In this document: piece by piece, positions 7,853 to 18,600 of the stretch
Layout: every line of letters starts with the position of its first letter
How positions within the stretch are numbered: the stretch's first letter is position 1
NCBI RefSeq assembly: GCF_021513155.1
Contig: NZ_CP090983.1
Span: 744,001 to 808,000, forward strand
DNA length: 64,000 nucleotides
Source: Jeotgalibaca sp. MA1X17-3
GTDB taxonomy: Bacteria; Bacillota; Bacilli; Lactobacillales; Aerococcaceae
Direction: 5' to 3'
Notes under the pieces: generated by a model
Databases searched by the model: none
The model's input: the letters and a program-made list of their open reading frames with translations, nothing else
What the model was told of the DNA's origin: nothing
Translations under genes and position numbers: made by a program

Positions 7853-9324
7853 ATGAATAAACGAATGACAGGATTCCTATTAACAGCAATGTTTTTGACA
7901 GGATGTCAAACGGCAATAACCGAAGGTGACACAAAAGAGATGGAACAAGTAGAAAGCAGTAGTGAAGAGACTAGCAGTGTAGCAAAAACAACAAATTGGA
8001 GTGAGGAAACACATAGTAATCAAGTAGATCCTGATTATGATACTGTTTTTAATCAATCTGATGTCATGGAATTTAATATTACGATTGCTCCGGAAGATTG
8101 GGAAGCAATGCAAAATGATTTACAGGAAAATATAGTCGGAAACATTGAAGAACCAGGTGAACAACCAGGTGGCAGGTCCGGATTCCAAGGAGCGCCACCT
8201 GCGAATAATCAAATAGAGTTAGAATCGGAAAATGATTATGACCCTATCTGGGTTGAATCGACAATTACAGTAGATGATAACACTTGGGATCATGTAGGAA
8301 TTCGATTTAAAGGGAACTCCAGTCTCTCTTCGTCAGTCAGTTCGGGAAATAATAAACTTTCTTTTAAATTAGACTTTGATGAATTTGAAGATGAGTATTT
8401 GGAAATTGAAAACCAGAGATTTTATGGTTTCAAACAATTAAATCTCAATAATAACTATGCAGATGAATCCTTGATGCGAGAGAAAGTAAGTGCAGATTTA
8501 TTTGATGAATTTGGAATTCCTGTAGCAAGCACAAGTTTTGCAGCAGTCTATGTGGATTATGGAGAAGGCAGTCAGTTTTATGGTCTCTATACCTTGGTTG
8601 AAGAAGTTGATGATACAGTCATCGAAAGCCAATATAGTGATGATTCAGGAAACCTCTATAAACCGGATGGAACAGCTGCTTCTTTTGCTGAGGGAAGCTA
8701 CAACGATGAAGAAATGGAGAAAAAAGTAATGAAGAAGAAGCCGACTATTCCGATGTTTCAACTCTATATAAAGTGATAAACAGTGAGCTTCGAATAAGTG
8801 ATTCGGAAGCTTGGAAATCGGAATTAGAAGACATATTGAATGTCGATGAGTTTTTAAAATGGCTAGCAGCTAATACAGTCATACAAAATTGGGATACGTA
8901 TGGCAACATGACTCACAATTACTATCTCTATAATAATCCAGAAACCGGCACATTTGATTGGATACCTTGGGACAATAATGAAGCGTTGAAAGAAGGCAAG
9001 GGAAACCGTGGTGCCTTAAGCTTGTCATTAGAAGAAGTCGATAGTCAATGGTCCCTGATTGCTTATTTAATAGACGTACCTGAATATCAAGAGATTTATA
9101 GTACTTATGTGGAACAATTTAGCGAGGAAGTATTTACAGAGGGAAAAATGATTGAAGCGTATGAAACCTATTATGAAATGATTAAAGAATATGCTTATGC
9201 TGAAGAAACAGGGTATAGCTATATTCAATCCAATCAATCTTTTGATGCAGCAGTCCAAACTTTGAAAAATCACGTTGTAGAAAGAAATCAAGCTGTTCAA
9301 GCTTATTTGGAAGAGACCAATTAG
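7853..9324 (+). pseudogene. CotH-kinase lipoprotein, interrupted by a one-base frameshift
   Basis: The first frame (7853-8776) encodes a lipoprotein signal with lipobox LTGC, a Ser/Glu-rich linker and the CotH N-terminal half with GIRFKGNSSLS and RFYGFKQLNLNNNY. The second frame continues with EADYSDVSTLYKVINSE, WLAANTVIQNWDTYGN and FDWIPWDNNEAL, the C-terminal half. CotH proteins are atypical secreted protein kinases. Adding one A to the run of six at 8720-8725 joins both halves into one frame of about 490 residues. All family blocks are then present, so an assembly error is as likely as a true mutation. Confidence 0.85.
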
Positions 9325-9788
9325 ATTCCATCCTCTAATATATTTCTGGAACTGGAAGGTGAATTGTATCGGAAACGCTGGATTATTTCAATATCTCCGA
9401 AGATAATAATATAGGCATTCTCTACCAGAGTATAGGAGGGAATAAGTGGTATATGGTGAATGCTAAAAATATAATACTAGCCAGTATAAAGAATTATTCT
9501 TTTTGCTCGCTATCATTCTTTCAACACCTGAAGTCAATAAATAATTAAGAATGGTACCACAGAATTTTAATCAAAAGATTGAATTGATATATAAAGACAA
9601 TCATTTTTTGAGATATGGATATTCATGGGGAAACTGGATGAGTTGACTGTTCTACAACGGTTAGAAGAAAGTACCTTTATCCTTCAAAATATAATTTGAA
9701 AAGATGCATTTTTTATAAAAATAGTATATACTATGACCTGACTAAATTTTATAGTATATAGTGCAAGTCAATAAAGGTGGAATGAAAG
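9325..9788. other. Intergenic region, no gene called
   Basis: Several short frames are open but none has a ribosome-binding site or recognisable product. Some stretches near 9340-9410 and 9595-9700 read like decayed coding sequence. TATACT and TATAGT boxes near 9725-9760 probably drive the small gene at 9789. Confidence 0.4.
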
Positions 9789-9917
9789 ATGAACAAAAAA
9801 GAAAAGATGTTAGAGCTGATCAAAAACAAACAATCTGGTGGTAAATCAAAAAATGTTGATACACCAAAAAATGATGCGAAGTTTATGCGTAAAGGTCCAA
9901 AAATTTTTAATAAATAA
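9789..9917 (+). CDS. Small basic protein of 42 residues
   Basis: A short gene with a clear ribosome-binding site (AAAGGTGG) and its own terminator. The product is very rich in lysine, with an N-terminal helix (KKEKMLELIKNK), a flexible middle and the C-terminal motif KFMRKGPKIFNK. I recall similar short proteins ending in a KxMRKGPKIF-type motif in other Lactobacillales, but cannot search. Function unknown; the charge suggests RNA, ribosome or DNA binding. No membrane segment or signal peptide. Confidence 0.65.
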   Translation: MNKKEKMLELIKNKQSGGKSKNVDTPKNDAKFMRKGPKIFNK

Positions 9918-9984
9918 TAGGGAGTATAAAAAACTTCCTATGGTAGTACCCTTTAAAAGTTAGAGTTTTAATCATACAGCGAAT

Positions 9985-10033
9985 AGGCTGGTTTGAGTTC
10001 GGTATTTTACTGGACTTAGACTAGCCTTTTTTA
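9985..10033 (+). terminator. Terminator of the 42-residue gene
   Basis: A long stem pairs AGGCTGGTTTGAGTTC with GGACTTAGACTAGCCT, including some G-U pairs, and is followed by TTTTTT. Confidence 0.8.
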
Positions 10034-10205
10034 TTTGGAGATCATTATCACTCATCAATTTTTTCTTCACGATACATTTTCAACTATAAATGCTTTATAA
10101 TGAAATTATATGGAAAAATAGAAGTGGTAATAAAGGCATCAATCAATTTTTAATGGACCCTTAAGAAGCCTTTAAGTCTAAATTTTTACCAGTGGAGGCG
10201 AATAA

Positions 10206-11609
10206 ATGAAAAAAGAGATTTATCCAACAGAAGTATTAGATGTAACTATTGAACACCTGGATTCACGGGGGTATGGCTATGTGGGTCATATTCATCCACC
10301 TACTCGAGGTTCGAATGGGAAGACACTAAATATTTTTGTAAAGAATGTCGTACCCGGTGATGAAGTAAGGGTAACGATTGAAAATGCAAAAGGACGTCGT
10401 AAAGCAGTGGTTGATTACGACAAACTACTGAAGCCAGGGCCAACACGAAATCTCGAAGTCCCAACCCATACGTCTGTTTCGGGTGGTGTCCCCCTTCAAT
10501 ACATGCATTATACTGACCAGTTAGCTTACAAAATGGACCTGGTAAAAGGGTATCTAAAAGAAGCAGGCTTTGACGACTCACTAGTTAAACCAATTATTGG
10601 AATGAATAAGCCTACTCGTTACCGTAATAAAATGGAGCTTACATTTGGGCCAAACGGTGAACTGGGCATGACGAAACAGGGAGATTTTCGTAAAGTCATT
10701 GACTTAGAAGATTCGATTTTGGCACCTGAAATAATGGTAGACATGAAACATGTAATCAGCCAGTGGCAGAAGGATTACCAAATACCAGGTTATGACAAAA
10801 CAACACAGAGTGGTATACTGCGAAACTTGTTGCTACGTACTTCGTTTGCGACTGGGGAACTGATGGTGGTTGTATATGCAAAGAAAACGCCCGAAGTTTT
10901 CCCGGAAGCCGTACATGATTTAGTCCAGCGTTTAACTTCACAGTTTGAACAGTTGGTCAGTCTGCAATGGGTGGAGCATGCAGCAGCAGTAGAGCGAATC
11001 CAAACAGATGCAACACATATTCTACATGGTCGTGATTATATCCATGATGAATTAAATGGTTTTAAATATCGTATCTGGCCAGATACATTCTTTCAAGCAA
11101 ATCCTGTCCAAGCAGAGAAACTGGTGGATTTGGCCTTGCAGATGGCAGATGTCAATGCGGATATGAGAGTATTGGATTTATTTTGTGGGGTAGGTACTTT
11201 TAGTTTACCTTTTGCCAAACGAAGCAAGGAACTAGCCGGAATTGAACTTGTCGAAAAGTCCATCCTGTCGGCTAGACGTAATGCTACAGACAATCATTTG
11301 TATAATACGTACTTTATGGCAAGCGATGCCCGTATCGGCTTAAGAAAGCTGAAAGAAACATGGGGACAACCAGATCTATTGATACTAGATCCACCCAGAA
11401 GCGGAGCTGGTGGAAAAGTAATGCGTAGCATTGGTCGTCTGGGTACTAATAAAATTATTTACATTTCCTGTAGTCCCAAAAGTTTAGCTGAAGATCTGAG
11501 ATGGTTAAATGATTTTGGTTATGAATTGGTAACCGTTCAGCCAGTCGACCAGTTTCCACATACCGCTCATGTTGAGACGGTAGTATTGCTATCAAGGGTA
11601 GAGAAGTAA
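10206..11609 (+). CDS. rlmCD: 23S rRNA (uracil-5)-methyltransferase RlmCD
   Basis: 467-residue SAM-dependent methyltransferase of the TrmA/RlmD family. In Gram-positives RlmCD makes m5U at two 23S rRNA positions (747 and 1939 in E. coli numbering). An N-terminal TRAM domain (about 8-65) precedes a central domain and a Rossmann methyltransferase domain with LDLFCGVGTFSLPFA, the substrate motif LDPPRSG and the nucleophile Cys422 in YISCSPKSLAEDL. The start follows GTGGAGG. It stands alone between two terminators. Paralogs with the same architecture exist, so the exact target sites are inferred. Confidence 0.92.
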   Translation: MKKEIYPTEVLDVTIEHLDSRGYGYVGHIHPPTRGSNGKTLNIFVKNVVPGDEVRVTIENAKGRRKAVVDYDKLLKPGPTRNLEVPTHTSVSGGVPLQYMHYTDQLAYKMDLVKGYLKEAGFDDSLVKPIIGMNKPTRYRNKMELTFGPNGELGMTKQGDFRKVIDLEDSILAPEIMVDMKHVISQWQKDYQIPGYDKTTQSGILRNLLLRTSFATGELMVVVYAKKTPEVFPEAVHDLVQRLTSQFEQLVSLQWVEHAAAVERIQTDATHILHGRDYIHDELNGFKYRIWPDTFFQANPVQAEKLVDLALQMADVNADMRVLDLFCGVGTFSLPFAKRSKELAGIELVEKSILSARRNATDNHLYNTYFMASDARIGLRKLKETWGQPDLLILDPPRSGAGGKVMRSIGRLGTNKIIYISCSPKSLAEDLRWLNDFGYELVTVQPVDQFPHTAHVETVVLLSRVEK

Positions 11610-11640
11610 GAGTATAGAAACATGTGTAAATAAGCACTTT

Positions 11641-11690
11641 CCGTGATTTGAAATCTGGTTGTATGCCAGGAGGATAATCACGGTTTTTTA
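11641..11690 (+). terminator. Terminator of rlmCD
   Basis: The arms CCGTGATT and AATCACGG lie about 30 bases apart, followed by TTTTTT. This marks the left border of the accessory region. Confidence 0.7.
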
Positions 11691-11837
11691 TTATGTGGGA
11701 ACTTATCCAAGATAGGCAGGTTACAAGGTTGAGCAGATAATTAGGATATTGATGTGGTGAGTTGATAAGAATACTGTCAATAACGTGGTGAGTGGATAGA
11801 ATGATTGTCAAAAAATTAGAAAACAATTACATTGTAT

Positions 11838-11867
11838 ATTGACCCAGTCAATAAAATGAATTATAAT
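11838..11867 (+). promoter_or_regulatory. Promoter with overlapping palindrome, upstream of the HTH gene
   Basis: -35 TTGACC (11839-11844), a 17-base spacer and consensus -10 TATAAT (11862-11867). The -35 is embedded in ATTGAC-CCA-GTCAAT (11838-11852), an inverted repeat that would suit a dimeric repressor, perhaps the HTH protein encoded next. The promoter is well supported; the operator role is inferred. Confidence 0.7.
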
Positions 11868-11910
11868 AAATATTAGATTGGAACATTGCCCTGCACCAGG
11901 AGGTGAGAAC

Positions 11911-12504
11911 TTGATAGGATTAGAATATATTTTAAACCTCTATAATCTTCAACATATAGAACTTGCAGAAAAACTTGGCATAAAAAAACAAAATATAAAC
12001 ATGTGGGTGAAAGGGCGACAGAACATTCCAAAAAAATATCTACCGATTTTAGAAGAACTTTTTGGAATTGATCAGTCCTACTTTGGACGTGAGCTTACAG
12101 AAATAGATCAATTGGAGATTCAGAAGGAAAAGCTGAAAAAAGAACTTAAGCCTGTGATCGAAAAACATGAACAGCAGTTTTCTTTGGGAGAGATGAATGA
12201 TCTTGTTGAAGTTCCCATTTACGATAAAGAAGAAATGAATGCAATAGAGCGAGATATAGCAAAGGCCAAGCTGGTATCAAGATTTAAGGATGCAATGGAT
12301 ATAGTAGATAATAATCCATACTTAGAGACCTATAAACTCATCGTAGAACTACTTGAAAAAGTACAGCATGAATCTGTTCTACACAAAACGGTTGAAGCAT
12401 TGGCTCACTATTACGAAGTCTTACCTGATTGGGTAAGCAGCGAACCAGAACAAGAAGGCTTTGAAGGTGAAATATTTGAAGTCTTTGATGATCATAACTA
12501 TTAA
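11911..12504 (+). CDS. XRE-like helix-turn-helix protein heading the restriction locus
   Basis: 197 residues from the TTG at 11911, chosen because AGGAGGTGAG lies immediately upstream. A helix-turn-helix occupies residues 1-55 (IELAEKLGIKKQNINMWVKG), where KQNINMW is the likely recognition helix. Next come a charged helical segment (about 65-110) and a C-terminal region with no known domain. It precedes hsdM by 19 bases and is probably co-transcribed with it, so it may set expression of the restriction system. It is not a recognised C-protein family. Confidence 0.75.
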   Translation: MIGLEYILNLYNLQHIELAEKLGIKKQNINMWVKGRQNIPKKYLPILEELFGIDQSYFGRELTEIDQLEIQKEKLKKELKPVIEKHEQQFSLGEMNDLVEVPIYDKEEMNAIERDIAKAKLVSRFKDAMDIVDNNPYLETYKLIVELLEKVQHESVLHKTVEALAHYYEVLPDWVSSEPEQEGFEGEIFEVFDDHNY

Positions 12505-12523
12505 ACATTTGGAGGTAATATTA

Positions 12524-14047
12524 ATGACTGAGAACACAGGAAACATTGGATTTGAAGAGACACTTTGGAAAGCGGCTGATAAATTAAGAGGCAGTATGGA
12601 TGCTAGTGAATATAAACACGTGGTACTGGGGCTTATCTTCCTGAAGTACATATCCGATAAATTTGAAACAAAGTTTGATGCTTTGGTTGAGGAAGGTGCA
12701 GGTTTTGAAGAGGATCGGGATGAATATGAAGCAGAGAATATCTTCTGGGTTCCAAAGGAAGCAAGATGGTCTTTTATCAAGGATAATGCAAAAGATCCCA
12801 AAATTGGGCAGTTTATTGATGATGCCATGATACTGATAGAAAAAGAGAATCCATCCCTAAAGGGTGTACTGGATAAGCGTTATGCAAGACCAGAAATTGA
12901 TAAAAGAAGGCTGGGAGAACTGATTGACTTAATTTCAACCATCAAGCTTCATCAAAATGGAGAAAAGGACTTACTAGGTAGAGTGTATGAATATTTCCTT
13001 GGCCAGTTTGCCAGTGTGGAAGGAAAAGGCGGTGGAGAATTCTATACGCCTACTAGTGTAGTAAAGACTTTAGTTGATATGATTGAACCCTACCAAGGTA
13101 GAGTCTATGATCCTTGTTGTGGATCAGGTGGTATGTTTGTACAGAGTGAGAAGTTTGTAGAGGACCATCAGGGAAGGGTTGAAAATCTATCTATCTATGG
13201 TCAGGAAATGAACTCAACGACATGGAAACTTTGCAAAATGAACTTGGCGATTAGAGGATTGGATGCCAATCTAGGACCACACCACGATGATACCTTCCAT
13301 CACGATCTTCATAAGACATTAAAAGCAGACTATATCCTTGCCAATCCACCTTTTAATATTAGTGATTGGGGTGGTAATCAACTGACAGATGATGTGAGAT
13401 GGAAGTTTGGTATTCCACCACAAGGAAATGCAAACTATGCGTGGCTTCAGCATATGGCTTATCATTTGGCACCAAATGGAGTAGCAGGAATTGTGCTTGC
13501 GAATGGTTCACTAAGCACGAACACTTCAAACGAAGGTGAAATTCGAAAGAATTTGTTAGAAGAAGATATGGTCGATGCCATTGTCGCTCTTCCAGATAAA
13601 CTGTTCTATTCCACAGGTATTCCGGTATCACTATGGATTCTGAACAGAAACAAAAAGGATAATCCGAAGTTCAGATCAAGAGAATATGAAGTCCTTTTTA
13701 TCGATGCACGACAACTGGGAGAAATGATTGATAGAAGACATAGAGAGCTAACGGAGGAAGATATTGGCAAGATTACGGAAACTTATCATGAATGGCGAAA
13801 TATCGGTGGAGAATATGAAGACATCAAGGGATTCTGCAAGTCAGCTACCATTGAAGACCTCAGAGAACATGAATATGTCCTAACCCCTGGAAGATATGTA
13901 GGAATTGAGGATGTGGAAGATGATGGTATCCCGTTCGATGAAAAAATGGAGAGTATGACAGCAGAGTTAGCGGAACTATTTACTAAATCCCGAAAGCTAG
14001 AAGAAGAGATCAGAAAGAATCTAGGAGGGATTGGGTATGAGTTTTAG
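12524..14047 (+). CDS. hsdM: Type I restriction-modification DNA methyltransferase subunit HsdM
   Basis: 507 residues, the usual HsdM length. The start is the ATG at 12524 after GGAGGT; upstream in-frame codons overlap the previous gene. An N-terminal helical domain (LWKAADKLRGSMDASEYKHV) precedes the adenine N6-methyltransferase domain, with the SAM-binding motif DPCCGSGGMF (about 196) and the catalytic NPPF at residues 274-277. It methylates host target sites in complex with HsdS and forms the restriction complex with HsdR. It overlaps hsdS by 11 bases, which suggests translational coupling. All motifs are intact. Confidence 0.97.
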   Translation: MTENTGNIGFEETLWKAADKLRGSMDASEYKHVVLGLIFLKYISDKFETKFDALVEEGAGFEEDRDEYEAENIFWVPKEARWSFIKDNAKDPKIGQFIDDAMILIEKENPSLKGVLDKRYARPEIDKRRLGELIDLISTIKLHQNGEKDLLGRVYEYFLGQFASVEGKGGGEFYTPTSVVKTLVDMIEPYQGRVYDPCCGSGGMFVQSEKFVEDHQGRVENLSIYGQEMNSTTWKLCKMNLAIRGLDANLGPHHDDTFHHDLHKTLKADYILANPPFNISDWGGNQLTDDVRWKFGIPPQGNANYAWLQHMAYHLAPNGVAGIVLANGSLSTNTSNEGEIRKNLLEEDMVDAIVALPDKLFYSTGIPVSLWILNRNKKDNPKFRSREYEVLFIDARQLGEMIDRRHRELTEEDIGKITETYHEWRNIGGEYEDIKGFCKSATIEDLREHEYVLTPGRYVGIEDVEDDGIPFDEKMESMTAELAELFTKSRKLEEEIRKNLGGIGYEF

Positions 14048-15299
14048 TGAGTGGAGAGAGCAAAAAATTGGTGACCTTTGTACTGTAAAAGGCGGTAAGA
14101 GATTACCTAAAGGAAGAAATTTGACGACAAATAAAACTAACCATCCATATATACGTATAAGAGATATGTATCAGCATAAGTATATTGAAGAAAATGGTGA
14201 ATTAGAATATGTTGACGATCAAACGTTTGAATTGATAAAAAGATATATTGTAGATTCAGGAGACATAATTTTAGCAATAGTTGGAAATACAATTGGACTA
14301 GTTTCTTTAATAGGTAAAAGTTTAAATAAAGCCAGTCTGACAGAAAATTGCGTTAAACTAATAGATTTGAAAAGTGTTAAACCAGAGTTTATTTACTATT
14401 ATTTGATAACTAAATCAGGTCAAAATGAGATAAAAAGTAAAATTGTTGGTACTTCGCAGCCTAAACTACCAATTTACGGTGTTCAAGATATTAAGATTCC
14501 CGTTCCGCCTCTAAATGAGCAAGATGGGATAGTATCAACTTTATCCAGTCTTGACGACAAAATAGAAGTCAACAACCAAATCAACAAAACCCTTGAGAAT
14601 ATGGCGCAGGCAATTTTCAAGCAATGGTTCGTGGATTTTGAATTTCCCAATGAAGATGGCGAACCTTATAAGTCCAGTGGTGGAGAAATGGTTGAAAGCG
14701 AGCTTGGGATGATTCCTAAGGGGTGGGAAGTTGTTCAGTTTAGAGATTTATTTAAGTTTATTAAGGGAAAAAAACCAAAAATAATAGAAGAATGTAAATT
14801 TGAAAATTCAGAAAAGTATCTAACAATAGATGTGTTAAATCGAAATTCTGTTTTATTTTGTTCAAAAGAAAAAGTTGTTGAGGCCGATAGTGAAGATGTT
14901 TTAATGGTAATGGATGGTGCAAGTTCAGGTGCTTTATATTTTGGGCAAAAAGGAGTTGTGGCCTCAACTTTAGCCAAACTTGAGTTAATAAGTAAGAAAA
15001 TTTCAAAGAAGTTCTTATTTTACGCGCTTAAATATTTTGAAAACGATATAAAAACTCATACTACTGGATCTGCAATACCTCATACAGATAAAGAGTATGC
15101 GTATAGGCTAATGATAGCATTACCTAACGATATATCATTACAAAAAAAAATCGACGATCTTTTGAGTGATATAAGTGATACTTTTATTGCTCGAGAACAA
15201 GAGAATGCAATTTTAAAAGCGGCTAGAGATTCACTTCTCCCCAAACTCATGTCCGGCGAAATCAGAGTTCCTCTCGATGAACAAGGTGATGCATCATGA
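14037..15299 (+). CDS. hsdS: Type I restriction-modification specificity subunit HsdS
   Basis: 420 residues with two target-recognition domains, each followed by a conserved helix. The first unit ends with LENMAQAIFKQWFVDFEFP (about residues 185-205) and the second with ARDSLLPKLMSGEIRVPL at the C-terminus. These helices set the spacing of the two half-sites. The ATG at 14037 lies inside the hsdM end and follows CTAGGAGG. The last four bases overlap the next small gene. The two recognition domains differ from each other, so the target is probably asymmetric; it cannot be read from sequence. Confidence 0.95.
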   Translation: MSFSEWREQKIGDLCTVKGGKRLPKGRNLTTNKTNHPYIRIRDMYQHKYIEENGELEYVDDQTFELIKRYIVDSGDIILAIVGNTIGLVSLIGKSLNKASLTENCVKLIDLKSVKPEFIYYYLITKSGQNEIKSKIVGTSQPKLPIYGVQDIKIPVPPLNEQDGIVSTLSSLDDKIEVNNQINKTLENMAQAIFKQWFVDFEFPNEDGEPYKSSGGEMVESELGMIPKGWEVVQFRDLFKFIKGKKPKIIEECKFENSEKYLTIDVLNRNSVLFCSKEKVVEADSEDVLMVMDGASSGALYFGQKGVVASTLAKLELISKKISKKFLFYALKYFENDIKTHTTGSAIPHTDKEYAYRLMIALPNDISLQKKIDDLLSDISDTFIAREQENAILKAARDSLLPKLMSGEIRVPLDEQGDAS

Positions 15300-15499
15300 A
15301 ATTTGGATTCCGAAAGCCAAGCTTAAAGAGAAGAATCTCTGCAAGAACCAGTATTAAAAGACAGGTAGCCCACCGAGCAGGGATTAAGATGCCGCGGGGA
15401 TATGGGTTTCTTAGAAATCCTAAAAAAGCAGTGTACAACAAAGTATATAATCGGACATCTTTTGATGTATTCAAGACGCTTAAAAAGCTGTTCAAATAA
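15296..15499 (+). CDS. Small basic protein inside the type I RM operon
   Basis: 67 residues, strongly basic, starting in a four-base overlap (ATGA) with the hsdS stop, which indicates translational coupling. The N-terminus FRKPSLKRRISARTSIKRQ and the later FLRNPKKAVYNKVYNRTSFD have no domain I can name. I recall similar short proteins in phage-like and type I restriction loci, always hypothetical. The charge suggests nucleic-acid binding. Confidence 0.7.
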   Translation: MKFGFRKPSLKRRISARTSIKRQVAHRAGIKMPRGYGFLRNPKKAVYNKVYNRTSFDVFKTLKKLFK

Positions 15500-15546
15500 T
15501 TATTTATTCAAAATTAGTTAGATGAATGGAGAAGTGGAGGTGCGGG

Positions 15547-15639
15547 GTGATCAATAAAACAATAGAAATAAATCAAATGACTGCATTGGAAATGCGAATC
15601 GAAATGATAGATTGTCTGGGAGGTGGTAGTGATGAGTAG
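15547..15639 (+). CDS. Possible 30-residue ORF coupled to hsdR
   Basis: A GTG-started frame with GGAGGTG upstream encodes 30 residues including QMTALEMRIEMIDC and ends eight bases into hsdR. Its position between the 67-residue gene and hsdR, and the overlap with the hsdR start, suggest a coupling peptide. It is too short for any family assignment. Confidence 0.4.
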   Translation: MINKTIEINQMTALEMRIEMIDCLGGGSDE

Positions 15640-18600
15640 TGTGAATGGAATTTTTACAGAAGCGATGCTGGAAGAAGCAGCGATTGAAATTTTAGAAAGT
15701 CTTGGCTATGAGTATGCCTTTGGTCCAGACATTTCTTTAGGTGGAGATTATGAAGAGCGAAAAGATTATCGTGAGGTAATCCTATCATCTAGAGTGAAAG
15801 ACGCACTCTTTAAGATTAATCGAGATCTTCCAAGGGAAGCACTGGATGATGCCTATCGTCAACTGATTACATTCAATAGTCCCATGCTGGAAGAAAACAA
15901 TCGCTATTTTCATCAGTTAATGACAGAAGGGATAGAGGTATCTTTTAATGAAGGTGGAAACATTCGCACCAAAAGAGCCCATATTATAGATTTTGAAAAT
16001 ATTAGTAATAATGAATTTGTGGTTGTCAATCAATTTACTATTATAGAAAATGAAGAAAGAAGACCGGATCTTATCGTCTTTGTGAATGGCCTTCCTCTTG
16101 TGGTCATTGAGTTAAAGTCTGCCAGCGATGAAAATGTAGGGATAGAGGGTGCCTATAATCAGATACAGACTTATAAGAGAGATATTCCTTCGCTGTTTAA
16201 TTACAATGCTTTTTGTGTAATCTCAGATGGAATCAATGCCAAAGCTGGAACCATTACTTCCAATGAAGAGTGGTTTATGAACTGGAGAACCGTTGATGGG
16301 GAAAATATCGCACCTTTATCTGAGCCTCAGTATGAAGTGCTGTTGGGTGGCATGTTCCAAAGGGAAAGATTATTAGATATTATTCAAAACTTCATTCTTT
16401 TCCAGGAGTCGAAAGAAGCGGAGAAGGATTTTGAAGGCAAGAAAATAGGGGATAAAAAATCCATCATAAAAATCTTGGCAGCCTATCATCAGTACTTTGC
16501 TGTTAAGAAAGCCATTGAAAAAACAAAAGAAGCGACAAAAGAAGACGGCGATCGCAAAATCGGTGTTGTTTGGCATACCCAAGGTTCTGGGAAGAGTTTC
16601 TCTATGGTGTTCTATACCGGGGGCCTTGTGCGAGAACTGAACAATCCAACCATCGTGGTTATAACCGATAGAAATGACCTGGATGATCAGCTCTTTACAA
16701 CCTTCACCAAATCAAAAGATATTCTGCGTCAGACACCAAAACAGGCAACGGTACGAAAACTTTCAGATAGCCAGAGAACGAATTATGCTAACGGAAATAG
16801 CACTGAAGTAAATGGACTGTATGATCTTTTGAATGATCGAGAGTCCGGTGGAATTATCTTTACGACCATTCAAAAATTCAAACCAGAAGATGGCGAGATG
16901 CCAGTACTCTCAGACCGTAAGAATGTCATCATCATTGCTGATGAAGCCCACAGAAGCCAATATGGATTAGAGGCCAAAGTAGATGCTAAAACCGGTGAAG
17001 TGAACTATGGCTATGCGAAATACCTCAGAGATGCACTACCCAATGCCTCTTTTATAGGTTTTACAGGGACACCGATTGATCTGGAAGATCGATCGACGGT
17101 AGCCATATTTGGGCATACCATTGATACATATGACATGACCCAGGCGGTAGAAGATGAGGCAACGGTTCGAATTTATTATGAAAACCGTATCATTAAACTT
17201 GAAACAGATGAAGAAGAGCTGACAAAAATTGATGATGAATTTGAAGAAATCACAGAAGGTCAAGAAGAATTTGAGAAGGATAAAAATAGAGCCAAATGGT
17301 CCAGAATGGAATCCATTGTGGGTTCTCCAAACAGAGTCAAAAAGCTTGCCGAAGATATAGTAAATCACTACGAAGAAAAAGCGAAGAGTATCGATGGCAA
17401 GGCTATGGTTGTCTGCATGAGTCGCAGAATCTGTGTTGATCTTTATGAGGCGATAACAGCACTGAGACCTGATTGGCATCATGATGATATTGATAAAGGG
17501 AAAATCAAAGTTGTTATGACTGGTAGCGCAGCAGATAATGAAAAGATTCAGAAACATTTAGGCGGTAAACAGCGAAGAGACTTGCTTGCGAAACGGATGA
17601 AAGATAATAGTGATGAACTTAAAATAGTCATTGTGAGAGATATGTGGCTTACCGGTTTTGATGTTCCCTCTATGCATACTATGTATATCGATAAGCCGAT
17701 GAAGGGACATAACTTGATGCAAGCCATTGCAAGAGTGAATCGCGTCTTTAAGGAAAAATCTGGCGGTGTTGTAGTTGACTATATCGGGATTTTAGAAAGC
17801 TTAAAGAGCGCACTAAAACAATACACCAATACGGATCGTCAAAATACTGGTATTGATACGGACGTCGCTGTTGCTGTTATGCTTGAAAAACTGGAAATTT
17901 TAAGTAACATGATGCATGGGTACGACTACTCGAAGTATATGGGTAATTCTCAAGTAGAAAGAATGCGTACCATTGTAGGTGGTATGGACTTTATTCTTGG
18001 GAAGAAAGAAGAGGACCAAAAGGAATTTAAAAAGACAGCTCTGGAACTAGGTAAGGCCCATGCTCTATGTGCTGCAACGGATAAGGGGAAAGAAAAGGCT
18101 CTTGAAGTCAGCTATTTTAAAGCAGTGAAAGCCAGCCTTGTTAAACTAAAAGAAAAGGACAAAATACCGTTATCAAAAAGAGAAATTGAAGCAAGACTCC
18201 ATCAAATGTTGGAACGATCTATCATTTCAGAAGATGTGATTGATGTTTTTGATGTAATGGGAATCAAAAGACCGGAGATCTCCATCCTCTCTGAAGAGTT
18301 CTTAAAAGAAGTTCAGGAAATGAAGCAGAAAAACTTAGCAGTGGAAATGCTGAAGAAACTATTAGAAGGCAACATCAAAACCATGGAAAAACGAAACCTT
18401 GTAAAATCGGAAAAATTCTCTGAAAGGCTGACGAAGGCTCTAAACAAGTATCGAAATCAAGCACTTACAAATGCTGAAGTCATTGAAGAGCTTATACGAA
18501 TGGCCCATGACATTAAAAAAATGCGTGAGGAAGAGGCAGAACTGGGTCTAAGTGACGATGAAATCGCTTTTTATGATGCACTAACCGCAGATGATATCGT

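Noticed and set aside
8711..8735. Programmed frameshift in cotH at A AAA AAG
   Set aside because: The run is not in the reading phase needed for tandem slippage, and other genes in the window show the same one-base loss at homopolymers.
11455..11826. 123-codon minus-strand frame overlapping the rlmCD end
   Set aside because: Antisense shadow that crosses the rlmCD terminator. No ribosome-binding site.
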